Source: Paraburkholderia caffeinitolerans (GTDB lineage: Bacteria > Pseudomonadota > Gammaproteobacteria > Burkholderiales > Burkholderiaceae). From it: a stretch of DNA of 51,594 nucleotides. Shown here in pieces: positions 1-7,704 of this stretch; position 1 is the stretch's first letter; the number at the start of each line of letters is the position of its first letter. A program made the position numbers and the translations under genes. The notes beneath the pieces were generated by a model, which did no database searches, was not told the origin of the DNA, and worked only from the letters and a program-made list of their open reading frames with translations. The stretch is from positions 1-51,594 of the forward strand of contig NZ_CADIKL010000052.1 of NCBI RefSeq assembly GCF_902859945.1. Direction: 5' to 3'.

Positions 1-60
1 CGGCCCTCGGGCCGCTGCCTGAGACGCCACCGTACGTTTCTTCTTCATCGGCATATCCAT
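1..60 (-). CDS. 5' end of an unidentified protein (cut by window edge)
   Basis: Twenty codons of an open frame run off the left edge. The frame starts at the ATG at 60-58 and reads MDMPMKKKRTVASQAAARGP. A good ribosome binding site (GAGAGG) lies 7 to 8 bases upstream of that ATG on the minus strand, which is the main reason to call a real gene start. The N-terminus is basic and shows no hydrophobic signal segment. It follows the porin on the same strand with about 50 bases between them, so it may share its transcript. The product cannot be identified from so little sequence. Confidence 0.5.
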   Translation of the reverse strand, partial: MDMPMKKKRTVASQAAARGP

Positions 61-111
61 GATTTTTACCTCTCATGATATGCCTCGCCCACAAAATGCC
101 GGATAGGTCCC

Positions 112-1230
112 CTAAAACCGGTGGCGAATACCACACATCACCAAATTCTGGTTCGAAGTGGTCGACGGCGCATTGCCATAAATCGCCGCGACCGCATATC
201 GTCCCGACGCAGCCTGAAAATCATCATAAACGTATATGTCGGTCCGTTTAGACAGAAGGTAATCGAGGCTGATCTGCGCAGTGTGCCAGTGGGCACGCGA
301 ATCGGCTGCACCGCCATACCGGCCCATCGAGAAGATGTATGCGGCACCAACCGTTAAGGCCGGGTTGATCGGGTAGCTATAAGACGTGTCGAAATTAGTA
401 AGCCGAAAGCTCGTCCCATCGAGGTAGCGAAAGCTCGACTGGTCGACTATAACGTTCCAGGTTCCAGCTTTTCCGAATTGAACGGTCGATCCAACGCCGT
501 AGTTGCGTTGCCGCTCGGTTCCGACCGATCGATTGATGGGGCTTGTCCGAAAGAGGAAAAATGGCGCAGCTGCATAGTCATCGGTCACCGCGCCAGCGGT
601 ATTTGCGGTACCTGGTCGATCCAGCTCCGCATATGCCGCGGCAATCTTGATGTTCGACCAGGTGTAGCTGCCGCCAGCACTCCACGCCCGATTGAAGTTG
701 AACGCGCCTGCCGCATTGCTGAATGCGTAGAGGACCGACGCATTGAAACCACCGATTGACGGAAAGCTATATTTCACCGAGTTGTTGTAACGCCAACTGC
801 CCATCAAGTTGTCGGCGTCGCCAGGGTGTGCGGCGAGGCCATTCGTCGTGAGCGGCGCCATCTGGCTGAGATAATCCCAGAACTCGTCGTACTGTCGTCC
901 CAATGTTAACGTGCCGAAACGCTGGTCGCCGAGGCCTACGAAGGCCTGCCGTCCGAACATACGGCCCCCTTGCTGGAACGCGCCACTCGTTACGTCGAAC
1001 CCATTTTCAAGTTGAGCGAGCGCGTAAAGACCACCTCCCAAGTCTTCACGAACCTTGAGGCCCCAACGAGAGTTCTGGTTTGCGCCACTCAACATCTTGT
1101 AGACGTGGCTTCCGCCTGAGTTGTTAACCCATTCGACGCCAACGGACATGATTCCGTACAGCGTCACGCTGCTTTGGGCAAAGGCATTGCACGACAGAAG
1201 TAGCGTGCCGATTGCGAGGTAGTGCTTCAT
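112..1230 (-). CDS. Gram-negative porin (Burkholderia OmpC-like type)
   Basis: A 372-residue outer-membrane trimeric porin for diffusion of small hydrophilic solutes. The first 18 residues are a clear signal peptide ending in NAFAQ, followed by SSVTLYG, the typical first strand of this family. The protein has the usual length (about 350-390), many alternating strands rich in aromatic and Gly residues, and ends in the C-terminal Phe signature (IRHRF) used by the BAM machinery. It lies just downstream of an MFS transporter, and both follow the aromatic-type catabolic genes on the same strand, so it may admit the pathway substrate. That substrate is inferred only from position. Confidence 0.93.
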   Translation of the reverse strand: MKHYLAIGTLLLSCNAFAQSSVTLYGIMSVGVEWVNNSGGSHVYKMLSGANQNSRWGLKVREDLGGGLYALAQLENGFDVTSGAFQQGGRMFGRQAFVGLGDQRFGTLTLGRQYDEFWDYLSQMAPLTTNGLAAHPGDADNLMGSWRYNNSVKYSFPSIGGFNASVLYAFSNAAGAFNFNRAWSAGGSYTWSNIKIAAAYAELDRPGTANTAGAVTDDYAAAPFFLFRTSPINRSVGTERQRNYGVGSTVQFGKAGTWNVIVDQSSFRYLDGTSFRLTNFDTSYSYPINPALTVGAAYIFSMGRYGGAADSRAHWHTAQISLDYLLSKRTDIYVYDDFQAASGRYAVAAIYGNAPSTTSNQNLVMCGIRHRF

Positions 1231-1273
1231 TTCTGGGTATTCGGCTTGTTATTAATATCTCGTTGCATTCGGA

Positions 1274-2593
1274 TCACGCTGCAATATGTGCAGCGCGACG
1301 GACGTTTTTACGTGAGTGAATGAGCACCACGATGCCGCCGGCAATCAGCAAAGCAGCAAGGACATAGAGGCCCGCATCAAGGCGCCCTGTGGAAGTCTTG
1401 ATCCATCCGATTAGCGATGGGCTGAAAAAGCTTCCGAGTTGACCGAGGCTACTAATGAGGGCGATACCACCAGCCGCACCTGTCCCGGAAAGATAGTCCT
1501 GAGGCATGGACCAAAAAATTGGCAGCGCAGCGAAAGTCAGCACAACCGCGATACTGAGAAAGAGCAAAGCCGAGTAGAGATCGCTCCCGTACAGCCCGAT
1601 CAGGAACAACGCAATGCCGCCGCCAATCGTGCAGAAGGCATAGTGAAAATGTCGCTCACGATGCTTGTCCGAATGTCTTGAGATCAGGATGATCCCAATA
1701 GCGCCGATTCCGTACGGGATGGCGCTCAGCAATCCGGTATCCAGAAGGCTGTGAATTCCCGCACCGTGGATGATCGTGGGCAACCAGAAACTGATAGCCA
1801 TCGTTCCGCAAGTCAGCGTGAAATAGACCGCTGAAAACAGATACACCATCGGGTTGCGGAATGCACCCTTTACTGACTGCGATGCAGCCGGTGCTTTCAA
1901 GGCGAGATCACTGGCCAGGTCACGCTCGACAAATTGCTTCTCATGGTCGGTGAGCCATCGCGCGTCGGTGGGACTATCGACGAGAAAGAATCGAACGACG
2001 AAGCCCATCAGGACCGCCGGCATACCTTCCAGAATGAACATCCATTGCCAACCCGCCAACCCGTGCAGACCTGCTGCGTACTGCATGATCGCGCCTGACA
2101 GAATTCCACCGGTCACACCAGCGACTGCGACCGCAACGAACAACCATGCCGTGACTGACGCCCTGCGCGAGGCGGGGAACCAGTAGGTCAGGTAAAGGAT
2201 GATCCCCGGGAAAAAACCTGCCTCAAATACGCCGAGAAGAAAGCGCATCACATAAAGCATCCATGGCGTGGTAACCAGCGCCATGCATGACGAAATGATG
2301 CCCCAGCCGATCATGATCCGCATGAACGTGCGTCTCGCGCCGATACGTTCGAGCAGCAAATTGCTCGGCACCTCGCAGATGAAGTAGCCCAAAAAGAACA
2401 CACCAGCGCCGAGACCGTAGACGGCATCGCTGAATCCCAGATCGGACTTCATCTGCAACTGGGCGAAACCAATGTTAATGCGGTCAAGAAATGCAATGAC
2501 GAAGCCCGTGAATACAAACGGCACGATGTGGCGGCTTATCTTGCGGTAAAGGCTGTTGGTGTCCCCTGGGTGTATCGTGGGATTCGGTGTCAT
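1274..2593 (-). CDS. MFS transporter, anion:cation symporter (ACS) type
   Basis: About 439 residues with twelve predicted membrane segments. The first segment carries FLDRINIGFA, which is characteristic of the ACS family (phthalate, hydroxyphenylacetate and hexuronate permeases), and ERIGARRTFM marks the first cytoplasmic loop. An in-frame TTG or ATG further upstream is possible, but the ATG at 2593 has GGAGA at proper spacing and begins MTPNPTIHP, so it is chosen. It is separated from the hydrolase and dioxygenase genes by a terminator hairpin at 2813-2840, so it probably has its own promoter between 2594 and 2812. From context it imports an aromatic acid; the sequence alone does not define the substrate. 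Confidence 0.9.
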   Translation of the reverse strand: MTPNPTIHPGDTNSLYRKISRHIVPFVFTGFVIAFLDRINIGFAQLQMKSDLGFSDAVYGLGAGVFFLGYFICEVPSNLLLERIGARRTFMRIMIGWGIISSCMALVTTPWMLYVMRFLLGVFEAGFFPGIILYLTYWFPASRRASVTAWLFVAVAVAGVTGGILSGAIMQYAAGLHGLAGWQWMFILEGMPAVLMGFVVRFFLVDSPTDARWLTDHEKQFVERDLASDLALKAPAASQSVKGAFRNPMVYLFSAVYFTLTCGTMAISFWLPTIIHGAGIHSLLDTGLLSAIPYGIGAIGIILISRHSDKHRERHFHYAFCTIGGGIALFLIGLYGSDLYSALLFLSIAVVLTFAALPIFWSMPQDYLSGTGAAGGIALISSLGQLGSFFSPSLIGWIKTSTGRLDAGLYVLAALLIAGGIVVLIHSRKNVRRAAHIAA

Positions 2594-2812
2594 GCTCGTC
2601 TCCAAACTGCAACGCAAGCGGCGTTGCGTGATTTATGTAGTACGGCCCGGCATGCCAGTGCCGGTGGTCTGCCCCATGCTCTGACTTGATCAAAGTTAAG
2701 TTGCATACCTTCGATTTTGAGAGAGTCGCAGCCCTTTGCTTGTCATAAATTATTAGGACGTGCTTTCCCTTATGATGTGCCCATTGAGCGGCGTGATTTG
2801 AGACCCAAAATA

Positions 2813-2840
2813 GAAAAAGCCCATCCGTCCGGATGGGCTT
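2813..2840 (-). terminator. Rho-independent terminator after the hydrolase gene
   Basis: Read on the minus strand, the arms AAGCCCATCC and GGATGGGCTT pair perfectly around a 4-base loop and are followed by a run of five T. It lies 22 bases past the stop of the fumarylacetoacetase-like gene and ends that operon before the transporter gene. Confidence 0.88.
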
Positions 2841-2861
2841 CTCTGTGATGATTCAGGCCGT

Positions 2862-3869
2862 TTAGCGTATTTCGACTGCCTGATCGATCGGGCCGAAGAC
2901 AGACGTGCCGTCCTCTGCAATGGCCTCCATTTTGATCCGATCGCCGTTTTGCAGGTAACGCTGCTGCTCGCTCTCTGCAACGCCGGCAAGTGCTTGCCGA
3001 ACTCGCGCTTCCGTCACGCACGCGCTACCAGTCGTCGGATCGGCGTTACTTATCGTGCCTGCGCCAACGATGGTCCCGGCGCACAGGGCGCGGGTCCGTG
3101 CCAGATGCGAAATGATCTGCCCGAAGTTGAAGACTGTATCTTCACCAGCATTCGGTGTTCCGAACACTGCGCCATTGAACTCGATCCGCACGGGTAGATG
3201 CAGCATCGCGTCGCGCCATGCGTTGCCTAGCGCTGCCGGAGAAACTGCCACCGGTGCGAAACTGCTCGCGGGCTTGCTTTGGTAAAAGCCAAAGCCTCGG
3301 GCAAGCTCACTGGGAATGAGCCCACGCAATGACACGTCATTCACAAGGACGACGAGAGCGATGCAATCGGATGCTTCTTCGACCGAAGCGCCTAAGGGCA
3401 CATCGGTGGTAATTACAGCGATCTCCGCTTCGAAGTCGATCCCATGGTCCTCACTGATCGCGATAATGGCATCATGGCCCGCAAGCATTACATCGGAGCC
3501 GCCCTGATATACGAGGGGATCTACCTCGTAACGGTCAGGTATCGGTTCCTTTCGCCACTGGTACATGAGCCGCGCGTGGTTTCTATACACCGATCCATCA
3601 GCCCATTGATACGCGCGCGGTAGAGGCGCGAGCGCCATGCGGGGATCGAACGAGTCACATGATACCCAGCCGCACGCGTCAAGGCGACGGCACAAGGTTT
3701 CGAGTTGCGGTGCGATGTCAGACCAGTTATCGAGCGCCTGTTGAAGGGTTCTCGCGATGGTGGACACGGCCACGCATCGCTGATGGCTCGACGACACAAC
3801 GACGAGTTCACCGTCACGAGTGCCGTTCGACCGTGTTGCCAGTCGAAGAATGGGAGATTTCATGCTCAT
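2862..3869 (-). CDS. Fumarylacetoacetate hydrolase family protein
   Basis: A 335-residue protein closely resembling the bacterial FahA-type fumarylacetoacetases. The N-terminal part contains LPRAYQWADGS and LVYQGGSD. The hydrolase domain follows, with acidic metal-ligand region IDFEAEIAVI, VLVNDVSLRGLIP, GFGFYQSKPASSF and IVGAGTISN. The family splits C-C bonds in dioxo acids such as fumarylacetoacetate or fumarylpyruvate with a divalent metal. The ATG at 3869 overlaps the TGA of the upstream VOC gene (ATGA) and has an AAGGA site, so the two are translationally coupled. It is the last gene of the catabolic operon and would release the final aliphatic acids. The exact substrate is not fixed by the sequence. 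Confidence 0.9.
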   Translation of the reverse strand: MSMKSPILRLATRSNGTRDGELVVVSSSHQRCVAVSTIARTLQQALDNWSDIAPQLETLCRRLDACGWVSCDSFDPRMALAPLPRAYQWADGSVYRNHARLMYQWRKEPIPDRYEVDPLVYQGGSDVMLAGHDAIIAISEDHGIDFEAEIAVITTDVPLGASVEEASDCIALVVLVNDVSLRGLIPSELARGFGFYQSKPASSFAPVAVSPAALGNAWRDAMLHLPVRIEFNGAVFGTPNAGEDTVFNFGQIISHLARTRALCAGTIVGAGTISNADPTTGSACVTEARVRQALAGVAESEQQRYLQNGDRIKMEAIAEDGTSVFGPIDQAVEIR

Positions 3870-4444
3870 GCTGTTTCCTTCGCGCTTTTCTTTCGTTCGT
3901 TTGCCTCAGCGGTCCACTCCGCTAATTGCTGATGGGCGTGTGTGGCAAATGCCTGGATGACCTCGGACGGCGCGACTTCAATTGTCAATTCGAGGCGGAA
4001 TCCATTGGGATCGAAAAAGTAAATCGACTCAATGTAGCCATCGTGATCAACAACCCCAAGCACCTCCACGCCATGGTCAAGCAAGCGTGCTTTCATTTCC
4101 TCAAGCCGTTGCCGGTTATCGACCCGCAGGGCAATGTGGTTGACCCATGCAGGCGTGTTCCCGCTGGGTTCTGCGCGCGTGCCGTCGCCGAGATCGAAGA
4201 ACGCGATATGAGATCCGTCGTACATGCGGAAGAAGATGTGGACATATGGGCAGTATTCGCCGGTGCTCGGCACGTGATCCTTTTTGATCACGTGGACGAG
4301 AGGCATTCCCAGAATGTCCTCGTAGAAATGTCGAGTCTCTTCAGCATCACGTGATCGCCACGCGAAGTGATGGAGACCGAGAACTGCACCGAGTGGCGCG
4401 GTGGCGTCAGGGCCAGTCGAAGTATTCGTATGTGGTGTGTTCAT
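3866..4444 (-). CDS. VOC-superfamily extradiol dioxygenase-like protein
   Basis: About 192 residues when begun at the ATG at 4444 (MNTPHTNTS); the longer frame would need a TTG start. It has paired beta-alpha-beta-beta-beta modules of the vicinal oxygen chelate fold: LGLHHFAWRSRDAEETRHFY opens the first, and WVNHIALRV opens the second, which ends in FRLELTIEV. The His of LHHFAW, the His of NHIALRV and the Glu of LELTIEV sit where the 2-His-1-Glu metal site is expected. Between a ring hydroxylase and a fumarylacetoacetase-like hydrolase, the likely role is ring cleavage of a dihydroxylated aromatic. Glyoxalase-like isomerase activity is the alternative. Confidence 0.8.
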   Translation of the reverse strand: MNTPHTNTSTGPDATAPLGAVLGLHHFAWRSRDAEETRHFYEDILGMPLVHVIKKDHVPSTGEYCPYVHIFFRMYDGSHIAFFDLGDGTRAEPSGNTPAWVNHIALRVDNRQRLEEMKARLLDHGVEVLGVVDHDGYIESIYFFDPNGFRLELTIEVAPSEVIQAFATHAHQQLAEWTAEANERKKSAKETA

Positions 4445-4497
4445 GGCGAAATCCCGGACGAGTGATTGAGCCAACGTGGTTGTATGAACGCTGAGCT

Positions 4498-4701
4498 TTA
4501 TGCAGAAAGGGAAGGTGTCGGCAGATCACGGAGCGCCGTTCCGATTGCTTCCTCGCAGAGCACTTCGTCTCCCACACGCTCGAACAGCAGTAAAGTCAGT
4601 CTTGCAAGAAAGAGCGATTCGGCTTCTCTACCTGCGCTGCTCACGGCTCGAGCGCACAGTGTGTAGATTCGATCCCTTGCGCTCGCATTCAGCTGTGACA
4701 T
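4498..4701 (-). CDS. DUF2783 small protein, partner of the FAD monooxygenase
   Basis: A 67-residue protein. The central pattern IYTLCARAVSSAGREAES followed by LARLTLLLFERVGDEVLCEE matches what I know of DUF2783: a short helical family with a conserved L-x-ARL-x-LLL and GD-x-x-L-x-EA signature, almost always next to FAD-dependent aromatic hydroxylases. Its ATG lies 13 bases inside the end of the monooxygenase gene behind a perfect GGAGGAATC site, so translation is tightly coupled. No catalytic motif is visible. A role as a stabilising subunit or chaperone of the hydroxylase is inference. Confidence 0.75.
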   Translation of the reverse strand: MSQLNASARDRIYTLCARAVSSAGREAESLFLARLTLLLFERVGDEVLCEEAIGTALRDLPTPSLSA

Positions 4702-6413
4702 GATTCCTCCAATTCATCAAACACCGTGGCGCATGCGCGCGATAGACCATCCCATACGTCCTCGACTGACGGTTGACGCCACCTTGCCGCAACGTGTCCA
4801 TCGGGTCGCAACAGGTAGGCACACCCGTCGGCGGCACCGTACGACTGCAGGATTTTTTCGTATTCATCGGCGGCGGCAAAAAGGTCAGCTTCGCTACCGA
4901 CAACGCCCAGATTTCGAACCTGAACCGGAACCGGGATTTTGGCGACGAGATCCGCAAGCGTTCGCACACGGCCCGCAGACATGCCGAATCCAAGCAGCGT
5001 GAAGGCCGCGAAATCGAAGACATCGCTAAGGAACCGGCCTTCGATATCCAGCGGCAAATCAACAGCAACAGAACCGGGAGCCGGACCGGCATCGAATCCG
5101 GTGTCAGGCGTCCCCGCGTTCACTGAATATGTGACTGCGTGGGTTTGCCGAGGATTGACGAGTTTGGCGATGGACGGATTGTCCTTTGCGAGCGACAGGC
5201 ACGCTTCTCGCATCAGATCGAATCCGCGCGAAGGGGGGGACATGAACTCCGTGCTTCGCATGGCATTTGCGGCGTTCTCATGAAAGGCTTCGATTCGCTC
5301 GGCGCTATAACCGTCGAGAAGCGCTTCATTGGCGCGACCCGTTGCGACAAGTGCGAGCTTCCATGCCAGATTGTCCGCGTCATCAAATCCCGAGTTGAGA
5401 CCGCGTACCCCAAAAATCGGCATGGCGTGTGCCGCGTTGCCTGCAAACAGAATTCGCCCATGGCGATACGAATCGAGCGTCATCGCTCCTGCGCGGTAGA
5501 CCGATGTCCAAACAGGCTTCCAAGGCAAGTGCCCCTCGCCGATAGCGTCGAGATGGGTCTGCACGAATTCCTGCACGCGTGACGGTGAAAGCGCATCTTC
5601 AGGGGAATCCCCGTCTCGCAACTGGTAGTCAATTCTCCAGATGTTGTCGGGCTGACGATGCATCAGGATGGTCGAGCCAGGCCACCATGGCGGATCGAAC
5701 CACGCCCGTCGTTCAGTCGGTGCGTTGCTCGGAAGTTCGATATCGATAATGACGTATCGACCCTCATAAGCCGTTCCTTTCAGCTCAAGCCCGAGCTCTT
5801 TGCGGACGAAGCTTTGGCCGCCATCGCATGCGACAAGCCAATCCGTGCTTGTTCGATATTTTTCGACCCCGTTGTCGACTTCAAGCTCAGCTCCGGCGTC
5901 GAGCGCAACAAAGCGTGTCACCCGTGAGTTCCAGCGCACATCAATCACGCCGGGCGTAGACGCGTTGACTCGCTCGATGGCCTGAAGCAGGAAATGCTCG
6001 ATGTAGTATTGCTGAAGATTGATCATCGGCGGCAGCTTCTCCGATGGGTCATCGTGCATCGTGAAGTCAAAAACCTCATGCTCGCGATAAAAGCTGCGGC
6101 CGCGACTCCATCGCAGGCCCTTTTCAAGAAACTGGTCCAGCGCACCCAGTCTTTCGACGATCTGCAAACTGCGCCGCGAAATGCATGCAGCGCGGCTTCC
6201 TTCACAGACCGAATCGTCAGCTTCGATCACCACCGAAGACACGCCAAAACGCGCCAGTCCCAACGCGGTGGCAAGTCCCACCGGTCCGCCGCCGACGATG
6301 ATGACTTTGTGTCTGACAGGCTCCGATCCGTTGTCCAGCAGCGGAACCGTGGGAGCAAAGCGTTGATATGCAAAGGGACCGATACGGTCGATACCTTTGT
6401 ATGTGTCGTTCAT
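4689..6413 (-). CDS. FAD-dependent aromatic monooxygenase (MhpA-like group)
   Basis: A 574-residue flavoprotein hydroxylase of the PHBH/phenol-hydroxylase type. The FAD-binding motif IIVGGGPVGLATALGLARFG lies near residues 39-58. The DG motif LVACDGGQSFVRKELG is in the middle, and the second FAD motif is GRILFAGNAAHAMP with GLNSGFDDADNLAWKLAL after it. The canonical GD of this last motif is GN here (codon AAC), which is unusual. The C-terminal thioredoxin-like part ends YLLRPDGHVAARWRQP. The ATG has a GGAGAC site. It should hydroxylate an aromatic ring using NAD(P)H and O2 as the first pathway step. The downstream partners are a DUF2783 protein, a VOC dioxygenase-like protein and an FAH hydrolase. 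Confidence 0.88.
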   Translation of the reverse strand: MNDTYKGIDRIGPFAYQRFAPTVPLLDNGSEPVRHKVIIVGGGPVGLATALGLARFGVSSVVIEADDSVCEGSRAACISRRSLQIVERLGALDQFLEKGLRWSRGRSFYREHEVFDFTMHDDPSEKLPPMINLQQYYIEHFLLQAIERVNASTPGVIDVRWNSRVTRFVALDAGAELEVDNGVEKYRTSTDWLVACDGGQSFVRKELGLELKGTAYEGRYVIIDIELPSNAPTERRAWFDPPWWPGSTILMHRQPDNIWRIDYQLRDGDSPEDALSPSRVQEFVQTHLDAIGEGHLPWKPVWTSVYRAGAMTLDSYRHGRILFAGNAAHAMPIFGVRGLNSGFDDADNLAWKLALVATGRANEALLDGYSAERIEAFHENAANAMRSTEFMSPPSRGFDLMREACLSLAKDNPSIAKLVNPRQTHAVTYSVNAGTPDTGFDAGPAPGSVAVDLPLDIEGRFLSDVFDFAAFTLLGFGMSAGRVRTLADLVAKIPVPVQVRNLGVVGSEADLFAAADEYEKILQSYGAADGCAYLLRPDGHVAARWRQPSVEDVWDGLSRACATVFDELEESCHS

Positions 6414-6551
6414 GAAATGTCTCCTTCGCTGATTGCGCTTAGCACGCCCTTTAGCGTCTAATGTTTGTGCATCGACGAGCTGGTGCTATTGTTCGCGAAA
6501 TGTCGTGTTTCGTTGTCGTATGTTCTTATGACGTATAAACCCTGGGGAACA
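6414..6551. promoter_or_regulatory. Divergent control region between monooxygenase and LuxR-type regulator
   Basis: This 138-base gap separates the divergent starts and must hold both promoters. A short dyad, CGAAA then seven bases then TTTCG, lies near 6497-6513 and is a candidate regulator site. No convincing -35/-10 pair could be fixed by eye. Confidence 0.4.
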
Positions 6552-7361
6552 ATGAAATACTGGAGAATCAAGGCGCCAAACGAGGACGTCCCGTTGCCTT
6601 TCGTGACCAAAGTCGTTGCGGGAATCGGCACCGAGGAACTCGCGCAATACATACTTGACGCGATGCAAGCGCTAGTTCCAGTAAGCCACTGCACCGTGTT
6701 TGCTCTTCAGGCAAACGGTCGTGTGTCGGCTCTCTCGACTGCCAGTGCGCATGGGGCCGTGGCCACGATTACGGCGGTCGATTACTACAGCAACCGATTC
6801 GACCTACTGGATAGCAACATGACGTGGCTTTCGCGCAAGCGCTCGCCTGCACGTTCGCAGCTTTGGATGAGTCACCAGTTTGCTGAAGACGTTAGCGACC
6901 TGAAGTATCGAGACCTCTGCTACACGAAGCCGGGCATTCGGGAACGAGCCTCAATCCTGCTGCTCGACTGTCAGGGGCTTCGCGCCGCGATTAGTCTTTA
7001 CCGGAACCTGTCTTTTGCGCTTTTTTCGGAACGGGACTTTGAGACAATCACGCGGTGCGCGCCTGTGCTACATGAAGCCGTACTCGCTCAGGTACGGAAG
7101 TCATCGCGTCGAGCGGTCAGCGACGAATTGCACCATCGCATACTGACGAATCTTGCACATCGCGAGAAGCAGGTTATTTCGTACCTGCTTGAAGGAAAGA
7201 CGTCCAGAGAGACTGCTGCGCTGCTGGAGCTATCCGAAACGACAGTCTTAACTTATCGCTATCGAGCCTTCGCCAAGCTGGGGATAAAGTCTCAGCGCGA
7301 TTTGCTAACGACACTTGATCGCCTGCCGGCAAATTTGGGGGCTCCAAAGAAGCGTCAATAG
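6552..7361 (+). CDS. LuxR-family transcriptional regulator
   Basis: About 269 residues. The C-terminal helix-turn-helix is clear: LAHREKQVISYLLEGKTSRE followed by LSETTVLTYRYRAFAKLGIK, the GerE/LuxR fold with the usual E-K-Q-V-I start. The N-terminal 190 residues form an alpha/beta sensor-like region resembling GAF or autoinducer-type domains but without a recognisable acyl-homoserine-lactone signature. Upstream ATGs at 6465 and 6528 exist, but only the ATG at 6552 (MKYWRIKAP) has a strong site (GGGGA), so it is preferred. Divergent from the monooxygenase operon, it is the likely pathway regulator. The inducer is unknown. Confidence 0.88.
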   Translation: MKYWRIKAPNEDVPLPFVTKVVAGIGTEELAQYILDAMQALVPVSHCTVFALQANGRVSALSTASAHGAVATITAVDYYSNRFDLLDSNMTWLSRKRSPARSQLWMSHQFAEDVSDLKYRDLCYTKPGIRERASILLLDCQGLRAAISLYRNLSFALFSERDFETITRCAPVLHEAVLAQVRKSSRRAVSDELHHRILTNLAHREKQVISYLLEGKTSRETAALLELSETTVLTYRYRAFAKLGIKSQRDLLTTLDRLPANLGAPKKRQ

Positions 7362-7430
7362 CGAGTAAGCAAGCCGAGGACACGGAACTCGGTCGGAGCA
7401 GTCAAGTGCAGCGCCGAACGCCCCTTCAGG

Positions 7431-7703
7431 GGTTCCCGGACCAGCCCTCAGCCTCCATACGTGTTGTCCGCCTTTGAGCGTGGATCTGAAGCGGTCCTCG
7501 CGACGGGAGTCGCCTGGGGCATCGGCCTTGCCGTCGCCGGTGCGATCTTCAGCGACTGCAACTCGTGCTGGAGAGGTGGCGACGTCAACATCAACTCCGA
7601 CAGGGCCACGAAGATCGACCGACGCGCGGATCACGCCGTGGAGAAAGTTGGTCGCGACCTTGTCGCCAATCGCGACGATCAAGTTGCAACCCGCGCGCAA
7701 TGA
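7431..7703 (+). pseudogene. Remnant of a DUF3300-type protein
   Basis: An open frame reads PPYVLSAFERGSEAV, then WGIGLAVAGAIFSDC, then GGDVNINSDRATKIDR. The order Pro/Tyr-rich stretch, Gly/Ala hydrophobic segment, Asn-rich VNIN with NR-type repeats resembles the middle of DUF3300 proteins, which are normally 400-500 residues. No start or flanking domains remain, and the frame abuts the stop of the acyl-CoA dehydrogenase gene. I regard it as a decayed fragment. The match is by pattern memory only and the GTG at 7461 could still start a tiny protein. Confidence 0.35.
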
Positions 7704-7704
7704 A

